From: Gammaproteobacteria bacterium
GTDB lineage: Bacteria; Pseudomonadota; Gammaproteobacteria; Thiotrichales; Thiotrichaceae
NCBI GenBank assembly: GCA_018822845.1
Contig: JAHJJD010000085.1
Coordinates: forward strand, 79,048 to 143,047
Reading direction: 5' to 3'
DNA length: 64,000 bases
Below are positions 51,821-61,659 of the stretch, piece after piece (within the stretch, counting starts at the first letter, position 1; each line of letters starts with the position of its first letter). The position numbers were made by a program, and so were the translations under genes. Below the pieces are notes generated by a model that was not told the DNA's origin, searched no databases, and was given only the letters and a program-made list of their open reading frames with translations.

Positions 51821-52529
51821 TGATATTACTGTAATACTGAATTATGTCGATCACTCCTTCCGTCGTTGGGTAAGGACTGATATAGTCAGAGATGGATTTT
51901 ACTGTGTCACTGGCATTTGCAGGGCAGGCTTTTACTCCTGCAAGCTGCATGAATGGTAAATCACCTGATGAATCGCCAATAGCCAATACATCTGTCAAAT
52001 TAAAACCTCCCATTTTGGCAAGTATTCTTAATCCACAGCCTTTATCCACCCATTTAGGAGTAATGTCTACAGCAGTTGTTGAATGATTGATGTAAAGTAA
52101 ATTACGATCAATATCTTTCACAATTATCTCAAATAGGTTTTCAATTGACATATTGATCGGATTGAGACTGATGCATACTTCTTTGCCAAGTTCCATCTTG
52201 CAAATAGATTTGTATTTTTGTTGACGGAATAGTGTTTTTAAAGAAGTTAGTGTTGATATGGTTGCCTCAGTTACTAAAGGATGAAGGATTACCTCATCTG
52301 TTTTTGGATGATAGAAGTATGCGCCATTCTCACAAATACACCATTGGTCAATTCCTAGCAGTTGAGAAATTGCTTCTACGTAGGGAGCAGAGCGACCAGT
52401 ACATAGATGCACTGATGAATGTAATTGCTTTATCTCATAAAACAACGTAGTTAAATGTGGTAAATTTATATCATGTAACTTGCCTTCTATAATGCATCCA
52501 TCAATATCAATAAGAAAGTTATTAATCAT
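51813..52529 (-). CDS. HAD-superfamily (IIB/Cof-like) phosphatase
   Basis: FLIDIDGCI motif I, CTGRS motif II, LAIGDSSGDLPFMQLAG motif IV. Confidence 0.87.
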   Translation of the reverse strand: MINNFLIDIDGCIIEGKLHDINLPHLTTLFYEIKQLHSSVHLCTGRSAPYVEAISQLLGIDQWCICENGAYFYHPKTDEVILHPLVTEATISTLTSLKTLFRQQKYKSICKMELGKEVCISLNPINMSIENLFEIIVKDIDRNLLYINHSTTAVDITPKWVDKGCGLRILAKMGGFNLTDVLAIGDSSGDLPFMQLAGVKACPANASDTVKSISDYISPYPTTEGVIDIIQYYSNIND

Positions 52530-52537
52530 TTTTCGAT

Positions 52538-54604
52538 TTATCCTTTGGAATCTATGCTTAAAGTTCTTGCGGGAGTAACTTTCTTTACAATACCGCCATG
52601 TCGTTCATTTTCTATAAAGAGATCAATTAATTTTTGAGAGGTTTCTTGATAATTTGGTGATGTTATGATCGAAAATGGATCAATGTCACCAGAAACTTGA
52701 TACATCTTGTTTTCTGCATTTACTGAGAATTCTACGCGCCAAGTATAACCAGAATCAACATCGCTATAATCACCATCTATTATGCTTATTGAATTTTCAA
52801 GCAGCTTTTCTTTTCTTAATTTTATTGCAGTTAAAATTTTTGAGATAATACGTAGGGTTGCTAAAACAGTTGCAATTGCAGAAAATCCATATATAGATAA
52901 AACTGTAACTTTTCTTTTTAATTTGGGGCAATCAACTTGAAATATAATATTTTTTGCTTCTAAGCTAATGCTATTGCCAAATTTATCATCAAAACGCTTG
53001 ATAAGTATTTGATTAAATCCAGATACTGGCTGGGCGACACCCATAATAAACATATGATCAAAACCATATTCATGTTCATTGTTCCATCGGTGTTCGAAAT
53101 CAAAATGATTGTCTAGAAAACCAAATAAACGCTTGTTTCTCATTTTTTTTCTATGGGCATTGATTAGATGCATTAGCGGACGATTATGTTCAATGCCGCC
53201 ACATGCAATCACCTCTATATCAGTATCAGAATTATCAGTTGTAACTAGGTCAGGTAATAATTGTTGTTGACAAACCTTATCGACTGGATTACCGTCGGAG
53301 GTTAAATCAACCTTTAAAGGTAATGACAGAAATAGTTTTATTGGAACTAGAATGAATTTATCTGATATAAAAATATCTTCAATTACCTTTCCCATTATTA
53401 TATCAGAATCGGAATATTTATAGTCATAAGAGGATGTGTTAAAATTATTGATTGTAATATCAACTTCTAATGATGTTTTTCTTTGGTTTTTTTCATAAAG
53501 TCCTTTTCTTGAATTATCTGTTGATTTATTGGCATTGTTTTTAACTAAATTATCTTCGTCTTCTATCAAAATTTCGGATGGGTCTGATGCGGATTCGACA
53601 AGTTCACGATAATATGAACGATCTTCTTCATTTAATTCTTTAGACAAAGAAATGATTAAGTTATCATCTTTTTTGCCTAAAAGTTTTTTGTAAAATAAAA
53701 GTGTTTTAATTATGCGGCTAAGTAGATCAATGCCAAAAAATGAACGTTCACTTATGGATTTCCCAAATTCCTTAATGAATCGTTGAGATGCAAACTTTAC
53801 AGCTTTATTGTAAGTGCTGTCTTGGCTAAATGATTCTTTATCTAAATTTGAGAATTTCTCTATATTTTTTGAGATTACTATATCAATTCCATGAATAATG
53901 TATTGGCTCAATAGTAGTTTGTTGACAGTTTTATTTTTCAACTTATCATTATTAAAATTTATTTTTATATAATTGATGAACTTATTTTTGTAAAAAGGTC
54001 GATCACAATATGCCCAGTGTGTCTTTAAACTGTCTCTTTGTGATATAAGTTTTGATACTGCGGGCACGGCTCTGGCATCAGACTGGTTTGATAAGTAGAT
54101 ATTAAAGTAATCTACGGGTCTTGAGTTTTTTATTTGATTTAAAATAAATGAATTGGATAGTATTATCCTTTCAAAATTGTCATAAAAAATAGACTCGTCC
54201 AATATTTTTCCACCACTTTCTTTGCTCCATTTTTCAGATAAAAATTTCATTACCTTGCCAACTAATGAGCCAGTATATGTGGAAAGCAGGGATTCCCCGT
54301 GATCACCAATAGAATTTTTAAGAAAGTCACTAATATTAAAATCATTATTTTCGTTGCAAGTGTTTTTTATTGTTTTTATTTTGATTTCTTTTGCTGAGTC
54401 TATAGACCTTCCTATTAATCCTTCTTTTATTAAATCCATATATCCATGATCATATGTTTTACTAAGGCAAATTCTTTTTATTTCAGCTAGATATTCAGAG
54501 AAAATTTTGTCATCAGTTATGTTTGAGTATAACTCATTTAAAGTTTTTTTGTCCACTGATAGTCCGGTAACAAAAACAATTTCATTATCGAATTTTGATT
54601 CCAT
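52538..54604 (-). CDS. Uncharacterised 688-aa protein
   Basis: Complete ORF overlapping its upstream neighbour; no family recognised; conserved-looking VIACGGIEHNRPLMHLINAHRKK segment and one hydrophobic segment (VTVLSIYGFSAIATVLATL). Confidence 0.75.
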   Translation of the reverse strand: MESKFDNEIVFVTGLSVDKKTLNELYSNITDDKIFSEYLAEIKRICLSKTYDHGYMDLIKEGLIGRSIDSAKEIKIKTIKNTCNENNDFNISDFLKNSIGDHGESLLSTYTGSLVGKVMKFLSEKWSKESGGKILDESIFYDNFERIILSNSFILNQIKNSRPVDYFNIYLSNQSDARAVPAVSKLISQRDSLKTHWAYCDRPFYKNKFINYIKINFNNDKLKNKTVNKLLLSQYIIHGIDIVISKNIEKFSNLDKESFSQDSTYNKAVKFASQRFIKEFGKSISERSFFGIDLLSRIIKTLLFYKKLLGKKDDNLIISLSKELNEEDRSYYRELVESASDPSEILIEDEDNLVKNNANKSTDNSRKGLYEKNQRKTSLEVDITINNFNTSSYDYKYSDSDIIMGKVIEDIFISDKFILVPIKLFLSLPLKVDLTSDGNPVDKVCQQQLLPDLVTTDNSDTDIEVIACGGIEHNRPLMHLINAHRKKMRNKRLFGFLDNHFDFEHRWNNEHEYGFDHMFIMGVAQPVSGFNQILIKRFDDKFGNSISLEAKNIIFQVDCPKLKRKVTVLSIYGFSAIATVLATLRIISKILTAIKLRKEKLLENSISIIDGDYSDVDSGYTWRVEFSVNAENKMYQVSGDIDPFSIITSPNYQETSQKLIDLFIENERHGGIVKKVTPARTLSIDSKG

Positions 54605-55371
54605 TATGTAACTCCTTCTGATAATAACTGACGAACCGCTGGAACTAATTGCATTTCTTTCAACTCCTCTAGCATCACAGCCTGAACATCGGTGTGGTAC
54701 TCTGGATTAGTATAGAGCAAATTTTCATCAATTGCGGCTACCAGTGGCACTCTGAATTCAATTGTGTTAGATTTTTCACTAAACATCATCCAAAGCATTG
54801 ATTCTTCTATTAATTTATTGTCAATCCAAGTTCTGGATTTGACGAGTTTTCCGTCTAAACCATATGGGAATGCAACTGTAGTAGGATAGAAGTTAACATC
54901 CGTTCCTTCAGGGAGAACTCCTCTTGCTAAATCCGGCATCCACAACCTCCCCGATTCTACTGATTGCACATGGATTTCTTCGATAGTCTCTTTGAGTGCT
55001 GTTCTCAATGGAGTGTCATCACACCGTCCGGCAGGTGCAGTCCACGCAAGAGGGTCATATTTAGTATCTGCGGTACGTTGTGTGACTAATAGCTTGCCGT
55101 TTATCCAAAGAAAACTCCCGCTGGAAACTAATACTGGTTTTTCTCCAGTATTCCAAGAGGTTGTAGCCGAAAGAGAGGCTAGCTGACTAACTGGGATAAC
55201 TCCTAACTCTTGGGCGAATGGTTCAAATGCAGTTAGTCCTGTTTTATTATTAATATATAAATTAATGTATTCATCTGTTTGAATGACACGTTCAGCAAAC
55301 CAGAAAACCTTATCACGATAGACGGCAGGTAGCTTTCCTTCTAATAAATCTTTAACAGTATAATGTGACAT
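54604..55371 (-). CDS. Nudix-fold protein with degenerate Nudix box
   Basis: WTAPAGRCDDTPLRTALKETIEEIHV. Confidence 0.7.
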   Translation of the reverse strand: MSHYTVKDLLEGKLPAVYRDKVFWFAERVIQTDEYINLYINNKTGLTAFEPFAQELGVIPVSQLASLSATTSWNTGEKPVLVSSGSFLWINGKLLVTQRTADTKYDPLAWTAPAGRCDDTPLRTALKETIEEIHVQSVESGRLWMPDLARGVLPEGTDVNFYPTTVAFPYGLDGKLVKSRTWIDNKLIEESMLWMMFSEKSNTIEFRVPLVAAIDENLLYTNPEYHTDVQAVMLEELKEMQLVPAVRQLLSEGVT

Positions 55372-55387
55372 TGCTCCCCCTAAAAAT

Positions 55388-55837
55388 TTAATTTTTGATG
55401 TTGTCCGTAAATATAAATGCTTCCGCCCACGGATTCACCAACACTAACCCCGACAGAAAATCAAAATCTGTCACATTCCGCGTTGCCAACACGCAATCAT
55501 TCGCTTGGGCAACTGCCGCAATCAACATATCCTCAACACGCATCGGGCGACCTACTTGCTTGGCAAAGGCGGCGATAGCGACGTAATGGGGTGTAATATC
55601 ACAACTATAATCCAAGCAGCGCCTGTCAAATAAGGCAAAAACTTCGCTGGCAATATCGGCTAACTGCCGTTTACGTTTGCCATCCGCTAGTAACGCAATG
55701 CCCCATTCGACCTCGCCTTTGCTGATAGCGGAAAAATACAAATCTGTATCCAATTGTCGGTCTGTCCACGCGAGTACGTTGGGTTCGGGGTTTACCTTCA
55801 TTAATTCGGAAATGACGTTGGTATCCAGCAAAATCAT
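55388..55837 (-). CDS. VapC/FitB-type PIN-domain toxin
   Basis: MILLDTNVISELMKVNPEPNVLAWTDRQ, EDMLIAAVAQANDCVLATRNVTDFDFL. Confidence 0.95.
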   Translation of the reverse strand: MILLDTNVISELMKVNPEPNVLAWTDRQLDTDLYFSAISKGEVEWGIALLADGKRKRQLADIASEVFALFDRRCLDYSCDITPHYVAIAAFAKQVGRPMRVEDMLIAAVAQANDCVLATRNVTDFDFLSGLVLVNPWAEAFIFTDNIKN

Positions 55838-56091
55838 ACGGCATCCCCGGAAAAATCAGGGGGCGGGCGCGGCACAGAGCGCTGCGGCAAAGGCAAGTCA
55901 ATACCGCCTGTCAATGCCATGACCTTTTGGTGAATACGGCTGCCAAAGCCTCGACACGGGTTTTGCGGGGATAACACCTGTTGCAGGATGCGCCTTACTT
56001 CCTCCTCCATAGACAAGCCATGTTGAGCCGCGCGAATACGTAGCTGTGTTTTCAGTTCATCATCCAGATTCCGGATTGTCAGCATCGCCAT
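55834..56091 (-). CDS. FitA-type RHH antitoxin
   Basis: MAMLTIRNLDDELKTQLRIRAAQHGLSMEEEVRRIL; 4-bp overlap with toxin; ATG at 56091. Confidence 0.93.
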   Translation of the reverse strand: MAMLTIRNLDDELKTQLRIRAAQHGLSMEEEVRRILQQVLSPQNPCRGFGSRIHQKVMALTGGIDLPLPQRSVPRPPPDFSGDAV

Positions 56092-56105
56092 AATGGCTCC
56101 TTCCA

Positions 56106-56147
56106 GCAAGTAATGCATTCATTGTATGCAGTGAATGCATTACTTGC
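56106..56147. promoter_or_regulatory. Perfect 16-bp inverted repeat, probable TA operator
   Basis: GCAAGTAATGCATTCA ttgtatgcag TGAATGCATTACTTGC directly upstream of the antitoxin. Confidence 0.85.
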
Positions 56148-56274
56148 AATCACACTCGTAAACAGATGAACGCGATAGAAACCGGGACAGACCGACCCCG
56201 CCCAAACCGTAAATACACGTATACTCAAAAACGCACGGATTATTCAATACATAAAGACAAGGAGTCTAGATATT

Positions 56275-56703
56275 ATGACAATTAATGCAATTAGTTCCCA
56301 AAATTCGGGCTTTGGTGGCCTCAGTAACTCTGGCGCTTCCCATGCATCTTCCCCCTCATCCAGCAGCATGCAGTCCTTCAAGAATGCGATGGACGGCGGC
56401 TATGGCTCTGAAAAGTCTTCCGGCTCATGCAGCGGCAAATCTGGCCAGGGCGGCAACTCCGGTAGCGATGCGGGTGGCGGCATGCAAGACATTCAGAAAA
56501 TGCTTGCCCAGTTGTTGCAACAAATCATGCAACTGATTCAGGGCGACAGCAGCGAAGGCGGCAGTCAGACTGGCGACAAGGGCAGTGAAAGTGGTCAGGC
56601 AGGCAAAGCTGGTAGCCAGGGTGGCCAAGGCAAGCACGGCAGCAGCCAAAGCGTTTCATCAGCCAATGGTCAGGATGGTTGTGGCTGCGGTGGCGGCAAA
56701 TAA
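56275..56703 (+). CDS. Gly/Ser/Gln-rich harpin-like hypothetical protein
   Basis: Low-complexity Gly/Ser with amphipathic segment QDIQKMLAQLLQQIMQLIQG; C-terminus CGCGGGK. Confidence 0.65.
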   Translation: MTINAISSQNSGFGGLSNSGASHASSPSSSSMQSFKNAMDGGYGSEKSSGSCSGKSGQGGNSGSDAGGGMQDIQKMLAQLLQQIMQLIQGDSSEGGSQTGDKGSESGQAGKAGSQGGQGKHGSSQSVSSANGQDGCGCGGGK

Positions 56704-56733
56704 TTAACCGACACAAGCCTGATTTCTCTGGCT

Positions 56734-56760
56734 GGGCGTAGTCCTGCCCGTTCTACGCCC
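56734..56760. terminator. Hairpin between convergent genes
   Basis: GGGCGTAG tcctgcccgtt CTACGCCC. Confidence 0.6.
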
Positions 56761-56781
56761 TTATTGCCCTACCCTGAAATG

Positions 56782-57906
56782 CTATCTCATCAGGGTCAGG
56801 GCAATATTCATTTCCAGCGTTTCCTTACCGTTGCGTAATAACTTGAGATGCACACTACTGTTAGGCACGTAATCATCAAGCAGCCGGGTAAGCTCATTGA
56901 CAGAGCCAACTTCCTTGCCATCTATCGACTGGATGATGTCGCCCAGCTCAAGCTCATCACTACCCGTCAGGGTCGTACCCCGGATACCGGCTTTTTCCGC
57001 AGGGGAACCAGCCGCAACTTGCAGCACAAGCACACCCTCCGTACCCAGCTTTTCGTTGATCCGCTTACTCACAGAATCATCCGCAACAATACCCAATACC
57101 GGGCGGGTATAGCGCCCATCCTTGACCAGGCGCGGCGCAACCCGGTTGACCACATCCACCGGAATGGCGAAACCGATACCGGCTGATGCGCCGGACGGGC
57201 TGTAAATCGCCACATTGACCCCGATGACACGCCCGGCACTATCCAGCAGCGGCCCACCCGAATTGCCGGGGTTGATGGCCGCATCGGTCTGGATCAAGCC
57301 ATCCATCCCGCCTTCGTCTTCACTGTCAATGCTGCGACCCAACGCAGAAATGATGCCGGAAGTCAGGGTATGATCCAGACCAAACGGATTACCGATGGCG
57401 AAAACCTTTTGCCCCACCTTCAGATCACTGCTGGAACCGATTTGTACGGGCGGCGGGGCATCCGCAGCATCGCGGAGTTTCAGCACGGCAAGATCGTGTT
57501 CCGCACTGGTTCCGACCACAACGGCATCGAACACACGCTGGTCGGAAAGGCGCACTTTCGCCGTTTTGTGGCCGTCCACCACATGATTGTTGGTGACGAT
57601 GTGACCCGCATCATCCCAGACGAAACCGGTTCCCGTACCGCTGGGTATTTCGCTCACATCGCGCGTCCAGATGTTCAATACCCGCTCGACCGTGGTGATG
57701 TACACCACCGATGGACTATTCCGCTCGAAAATATCAATGATTGACTGTTCATCCGTCGCCAGATCGCCGCGCGCCACCACCGGGCGAGGCTCGGCGGCGG
57801 GCGGCGCAGGCAGAAACCACGGACTCCACACCGGTTGCGCCACCCACAGCAGCAATACACCCAGCACAGCCCACAGGAACAGGTTAAGGGAACGGTTGGC
57901 AGTCAT
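56782..57906 (-). CDS. S1C/HtrA (DegP/DegS-like) serine protease with PDZ
   Basis: GTGTGFVWDDAGHIVTNNHVV, SAEHDLAVLKL, QTDAAINPGNSGGPLLD; C-term PDZ. Confidence 0.95.
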   Translation of the reverse strand: MTANRSLNLFLWAVLGVLLLWVAQPVWSPWFLPAPPAAEPRPVVARGDLATDEQSIIDIFERNSPSVVYITTVERVLNIWTRDVSEIPSGTGTGFVWDDAGHIVTNNHVVDGHKTAKVRLSDQRVFDAVVVGTSAEHDLAVLKLRDAADAPPPVQIGSSSDLKVGQKVFAIGNPFGLDHTLTSGIISALGRSIDSEDEGGMDGLIQTDAAINPGNSGGPLLDSAGRVIGVNVAIYSPSGASAGIGFAIPVDVVNRVAPRLVKDGRYTRPVLGIVADDSVSKRINEKLGTEGVLVLQVAAGSPAEKAGIRGTTLTGSDELELGDIIQSIDGKEVGSVNELTRLLDDYVPNSSVHLKLLRNGKETLEMNIALTLMR

Positions 57907-57907
57907 T

Positions 57908-58852
57908 TCATTTTCCCGGCAGATCAAGGGTAAACAGGGTCAGTTTGGTCGTTAACCAGTCACTGTCACCATCATCACTGACCATCAGGTACTGGTTACC
58001 CTGAATATGGGCAAGCCCTTCATAGTTATCAACTACCAGGTGGCTGGATAACACTTTCAGATCCTGTACGGTACAGGCTCCATCACGCGAACACTGCCTG
58101 AAATCCAGATAGCGCAGACTGACAGTCATCGGACTCAGAACGCCGGACCAAGCCCTTTCCATGATCAGCAAATTGCCATCAGGCAAGGTTTCCATTGCGC
58201 TGATACCGCTGTTTTCCGCCGGGTAAGCCATGAACGACCACTTTTGCCCGTTGGTAGAGTAAATGGAGTGCAAGTCGGGTGGTTCACCTTTCAACGGCTT
58301 TTCGGGTGCGGTAATAAAGCCAAAACGTGGGTGGAACGTTAATGATTCCAGACCCGCATTGCCATGGCGCAGGCTTTTCTTTTCCCGCACGGGCTTGGGT
58401 GGCGTGATATTTTTGATGGCGCGCCCCGCAGGCGTAAAACGCACCAGACGCGGCTCGCCTTCCAGGGCAATAACCAGTTGGGTGTCGCCTTTCTTGCCAT
58501 TGTTGGCATTGATAACCATCAGACCTTCGGCATCAGCACGGTATCTGGGCAGGCGTGCACCTTTGCTATCCAGCAGATAGGCGGCAAAAACCGGTTCCAC
58601 GCTCTCAAGCTGGTTACCGGAGAGTGTCAGGTGCAGATGGAATACGCTGCCTTTGTCAGAAACAGCATACAGCAATTGCTCATCAGCATCCCAGGCCAGG
58701 CCAGACAACTCGGTCAGCCTGACACCATCGACTTCCATTGGTGAAACCACCAGATTACTGCGGATGTGTAATTGTGGCGGAGCGGACATCCCTGCCAATG
58801 GCCATAACACACCCGATACAAACAACAGAACAGTTGCGAAAATCTTACTCAT
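57908..58852 (-). CDS. Exported esterase-like/phytase-like beta-propeller protein
   Basis: Signal peptide; LTELSGLAWDADEQLLYAVSDKG, GLESLTFHPRFGFITAPEKPL. Confidence 0.75.
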   Translation of the reverse strand: MSKIFATVLLFVSGVLWPLAGMSAPPQLHIRSNLVVSPMEVDGVRLTELSGLAWDADEQLLYAVSDKGSVFHLHLTLSGNQLESVEPVFAAYLLDSKGARLPRYRADAEGLMVINANNGKKGDTQLVIALEGEPRLVRFTPAGRAIKNITPPKPVREKKSLRHGNAGLESLTFHPRFGFITAPEKPLKGEPPDLHSIYSTNGQKWSFMAYPAENSGISAMETLPDGNLLIMERAWSGVLSPMTVSLRYLDFRQCSRDGACTVQDLKVLSSHLVVDNYEGLAHIQGNQYLMVSDDGDSDWLTTKLTLFTLDLPGK

Positions 58853-58963
58853 CACGAATCCATTTTGGTATGACCCAGGCAAGTCTAATATGCTCAACCT
58901 GATTCATCTATCTGCAAGCCTGCTTAATTTATAGTCTCTCGTATAGAAGACGGGAATATTTAC

Positions 58964-59461
58964 ATGTTATTACGCTTGTTGCAGCGCGTGTTTGGCATCG
59001 AGGAACCTTCGCCATACGATCCGGAGGAACCATTGGTCAGGGAAGCGCAATCTGACCATGCCTATATGAGTATTGAGCTGCTGGATAATACAGGCCAGCG
59101 GCAAAAGGCGGTATTGGGCTATTGTGAAGGGCGATTCAACCACGTCATGATCCACCTGCCCGACAGTGGTCGCTCGTTTGACGCCAATGGCGTTGATCTG
59201 GTTGAGGCATTTTTTGCTGTGCGCGGTCAGCTTGATCAGGCAGGGCTGATTCCATTACTGGCTGGCTCCCGCAGGGATTGCTACCCTGCGGGAGATGCAC
59301 GTAACTGCGATTTTGGCGACCGCTTTTATGTGCTGCATGACGGCCAGCCCCCTGATCCCGATAACATGGTTTACCTTTTTGCCGAGGCACCACCAGAACA
59401 GGTTGTCAGCTTCCGCCAGCAACAAGCAGCATTCGCCCAGTGGAAACGATCCCTGGACTAA
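58964..59461 (+). CDS. Conserved hypothetical protein
   Basis: Complete ORF of typical composition. Confidence 0.65.
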   Translation: MLLRLLQRVFGIEEPSPYDPEEPLVREAQSDHAYMSIELLDNTGQRQKAVLGYCEGRFNHVMIHLPDSGRSFDANGVDLVEAFFAVRGQLDQAGLIPLLAGSRRDCYPAGDARNCDFGDRFYVLHDGQPPDPDNMVYLFAEAPPEQVVSFRQQQAAFAQWKRSLD

Positions 59462-59469
59462 GCCCACCC

Positions 59470-60237
59470 TTAACGGTCGCGCATTTCTTCCTCAATATCG
59501 TCGTAAATCTGATGCAACTGGACAGTTTCACCCGTGCGTTTGCGCAGGCGCATGTTGAGCATTTCCACCCCAAACGAGAAAGCCATGGCGAAATACAGAT
59601 AGCCTTTGGGGATTTCTTCGTGCATACCTTCTGCGACCAGTGCCACCCCGACCAGAACCAGGAACGACAGGGCCAGCATCTTGATGGTCGGGTTGGCTTC
59701 GACGAAATCACCGATGGCTTTGGCCGCAAACATCATTACCCCGATGGCAATCACGATGGCAGTCACCATAACCCAGACATCATCCGCCAGACCTACGGCA
59801 GTAATCACGGAATCCAGCGAGAACACGATGTCGATAATCGCAATCTGGAGAATTACCAACGGCAACAGGCTGGCGACGTGCTTGGGGCCGTGCAGCTCCT
59901 CACCACCCTCCATACTACCGTGGATTTCCGTTACCGCCTTGTAAATCAGGAACAGCCCCCCCAGAAGCAACACCAGATCGCGCCCGGATACCGAATGCCC
60001 CATGACTGTAAACCACGGCTCAACCAGTTTTGCCAGCCATGCGATCGACAGCAGCAGCAGAATCCGCGTACCCATCGCTGCCAGCAAACCAAACTGACGG
60101 GCAAATGCCTGCTTTTCCTTGGGCAGCTTCCCCACCAGCAGGGTCAGGAAAATAATGTTGTCGATACCCAGCACAATTTCCAAAACTGTCAAGGTAATCA
60201 ACGCACTCCAGATATTGACATCCCACAACCATTCCAT
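59470..60237 (-). CDS. TerC family integral membrane protein
   Basis: MEWLWDVNIWSALITLTVLEIVLGIDNIIFL, AIIDIVFSLDSVITAVGL; start at 60237 preferred. Confidence 0.93.
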   Translation of the reverse strand: MEWLWDVNIWSALITLTVLEIVLGIDNIIFLTLLVGKLPKEKQAFARQFGLLAAMGTRILLLLSIAWLAKLVEPWFTVMGHSVSGRDLVLLLGGLFLIYKAVTEIHGSMEGGEELHGPKHVASLLPLVILQIAIIDIVFSLDSVITAVGLADDVWVMVTAIVIAIGVMMFAAKAIGDFVEANPTIKMLALSFLVLVGVALVAEGMHEEIPKGYLYFAMAFSFGVEMLNMRLRKRTGETVQLHQIYDDIEEEMRDR

Positions 60238-60411
60238 ACAGATGAACTCTCTCAAAAACAATGGCGGGAGTCTAATATGCTGCCGGGCAACCGGGAAGAA
60301 AAACCCTAACAAACACATTGGGATTGTCCACAACCTGTTTGCCAATTTGTGTTAGAGTTTAGCGACCCTGTAGGTGGATTACACAGGACTTGATGAAAGG
60401 ATTCGTTACCC

Positions 60412-61155
60412 ATGCGACTATTCCAGGTACTTTTAGTAGCGGCTTTATGCTTGCCTTCCGCCAGTTTGTGGGCAAAAGACCACATCATTATACTGGCAGG
60501 CCAGTCCAACATGATGGGGCGTGGCAAAACCTTCGAGCTGCCCGCCGCCTACAAGAAAACACCCGCCAACGTACAATTCTTCTATCAGGGGCGCGAACGT
60601 AAACTGGCGCAATTCGCCTATTTCGGCCCCGAAGTCAGTTTCGCCCACGAAGTCGCCCGTGCCTTTCCCAACGACAACATCATCTTGGTGAAACAGGCCG
60701 CATCCGGTAGCCGAATCAAGCAATGGCAGCCGGGGCAATCGCTCTACCAGGGATTGTTGCGGCAGGTTGGCTTTGCCACCGACGACAAGCAAGACGCGCC
60801 CATCGACGCCATACTCTGGATGCAAGGTGAAAGCGACGCCCAAAGCAACCTGCATATCGCCAGCCAGTACGGCGGGCAACTCCGGCAACTGGCAAACAGC
60901 TTGCGCACGGACTTGCAATCACCCCACAGCCTGTTCATTTTCGGCCAGACCAGTCTGGATCACCCTGCTTCCCAGGCTTCGCTGGATGCCGTCCGCCAGC
61001 AACAGCAAGCGATGCAGCAAGCACTTGCCAACTCCAGCATGATTACTACCGACGGGCTGGGGAAAATGGGGGATGGCATCCATCTGAATGCAGCCGGGCA
61101 AATCGAACTGGGCCGCCGCTTTGCAAAAACCTATCTTGATCAGACACGCCAATAA
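60412..61155 (+). CDS. Exported sialate O-acetylesterase-like (SASA) SGNH hydrolase
   Basis: Signal peptide; IIILAGQSNMMGRG, ILWMQGESDA, DGIHLNAAGQ. Confidence 0.9.
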   Translation: MRLFQVLLVAALCLPSASLWAKDHIIILAGQSNMMGRGKTFELPAAYKKTPANVQFFYQGRERKLAQFAYFGPEVSFAHEVARAFPNDNIILVKQAASGSRIKQWQPGQSLYQGLLRQVGFATDDKQDAPIDAILWMQGESDAQSNLHIASQYGGQLRQLANSLRTDLQSPHSLFIFGQTSLDHPASQASLDAVRQQQQAMQQALANSSMITTDGLGKMGDGIHLNAAGQIELGRRFAKTYLDQTRQ

Positions 61156-61322
61156 TGTCGCCTTGGCATTCCAGCCATCTGGCAAGAATCCCCTTGTGTC
61201 CGTTAATAGCGCCAATAAATACAATTAGATAAGTAAACAGCAAATTATCACCTATACTTTCGTTGGCGCTTGCCGAAAATAAGTTCACAACATTTACCAC
61301 AGTTAACCAAGGAGTCCATTCA

Positions 61323-61589
61323 ATGAGTGCGGAGATTACTCAAATTCTGATTATGCTGGGCATCGGCGCAGTGGCCGGATGGCTGGCAGGCATCATCATG
61401 AAAGGCGCAGGCTTTGGCCTGATCGGCAACATCATTGTCGGCATTGTCGGCTCTGTCATTGGCACCTTCGTTGGCGGTATGCTGTCAGTTAACCTGGGCG
61501 TCGGCCCATTGCTGGGAACCCTGATCTGGGCAGTCATCGGCGCAGTTATCCTGTTGTTCATCATCGGCTTAGTGAAACGGGCAGCGTAG
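61323..61589 (+). CDS. GlsB/YeaQ/YmgE family membrane protein
   Basis: GIGAVAGWLAGIIMKGAGFGLIGNIIVGIVGSVIG. Confidence 0.93.
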   Translation: MSAEITQILIMLGIGAVAGWLAGIIMKGAGFGLIGNIIVGIVGSVIGTFVGGMLSVNLGVGPLLGTLIWAVIGAVILLFIIGLVKRAA

Positions 61590-61611
61590 CCTGGAACTCC
61601 AGCCATTAAAC

Positions 61612-61639
61612 AAAAACGCCGCATTCTCGCGGCGTTTTT
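61612..61639. terminator. Bidirectional rho-independent terminator
   Basis: aaaaacgccgc attctc gcggcgttttt, 11-bp perfect stem flanked by A/T tracts. Confidence 0.9.
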
Positions 61640-61659
61640 GTTTGGGAGAAACACCCTGC

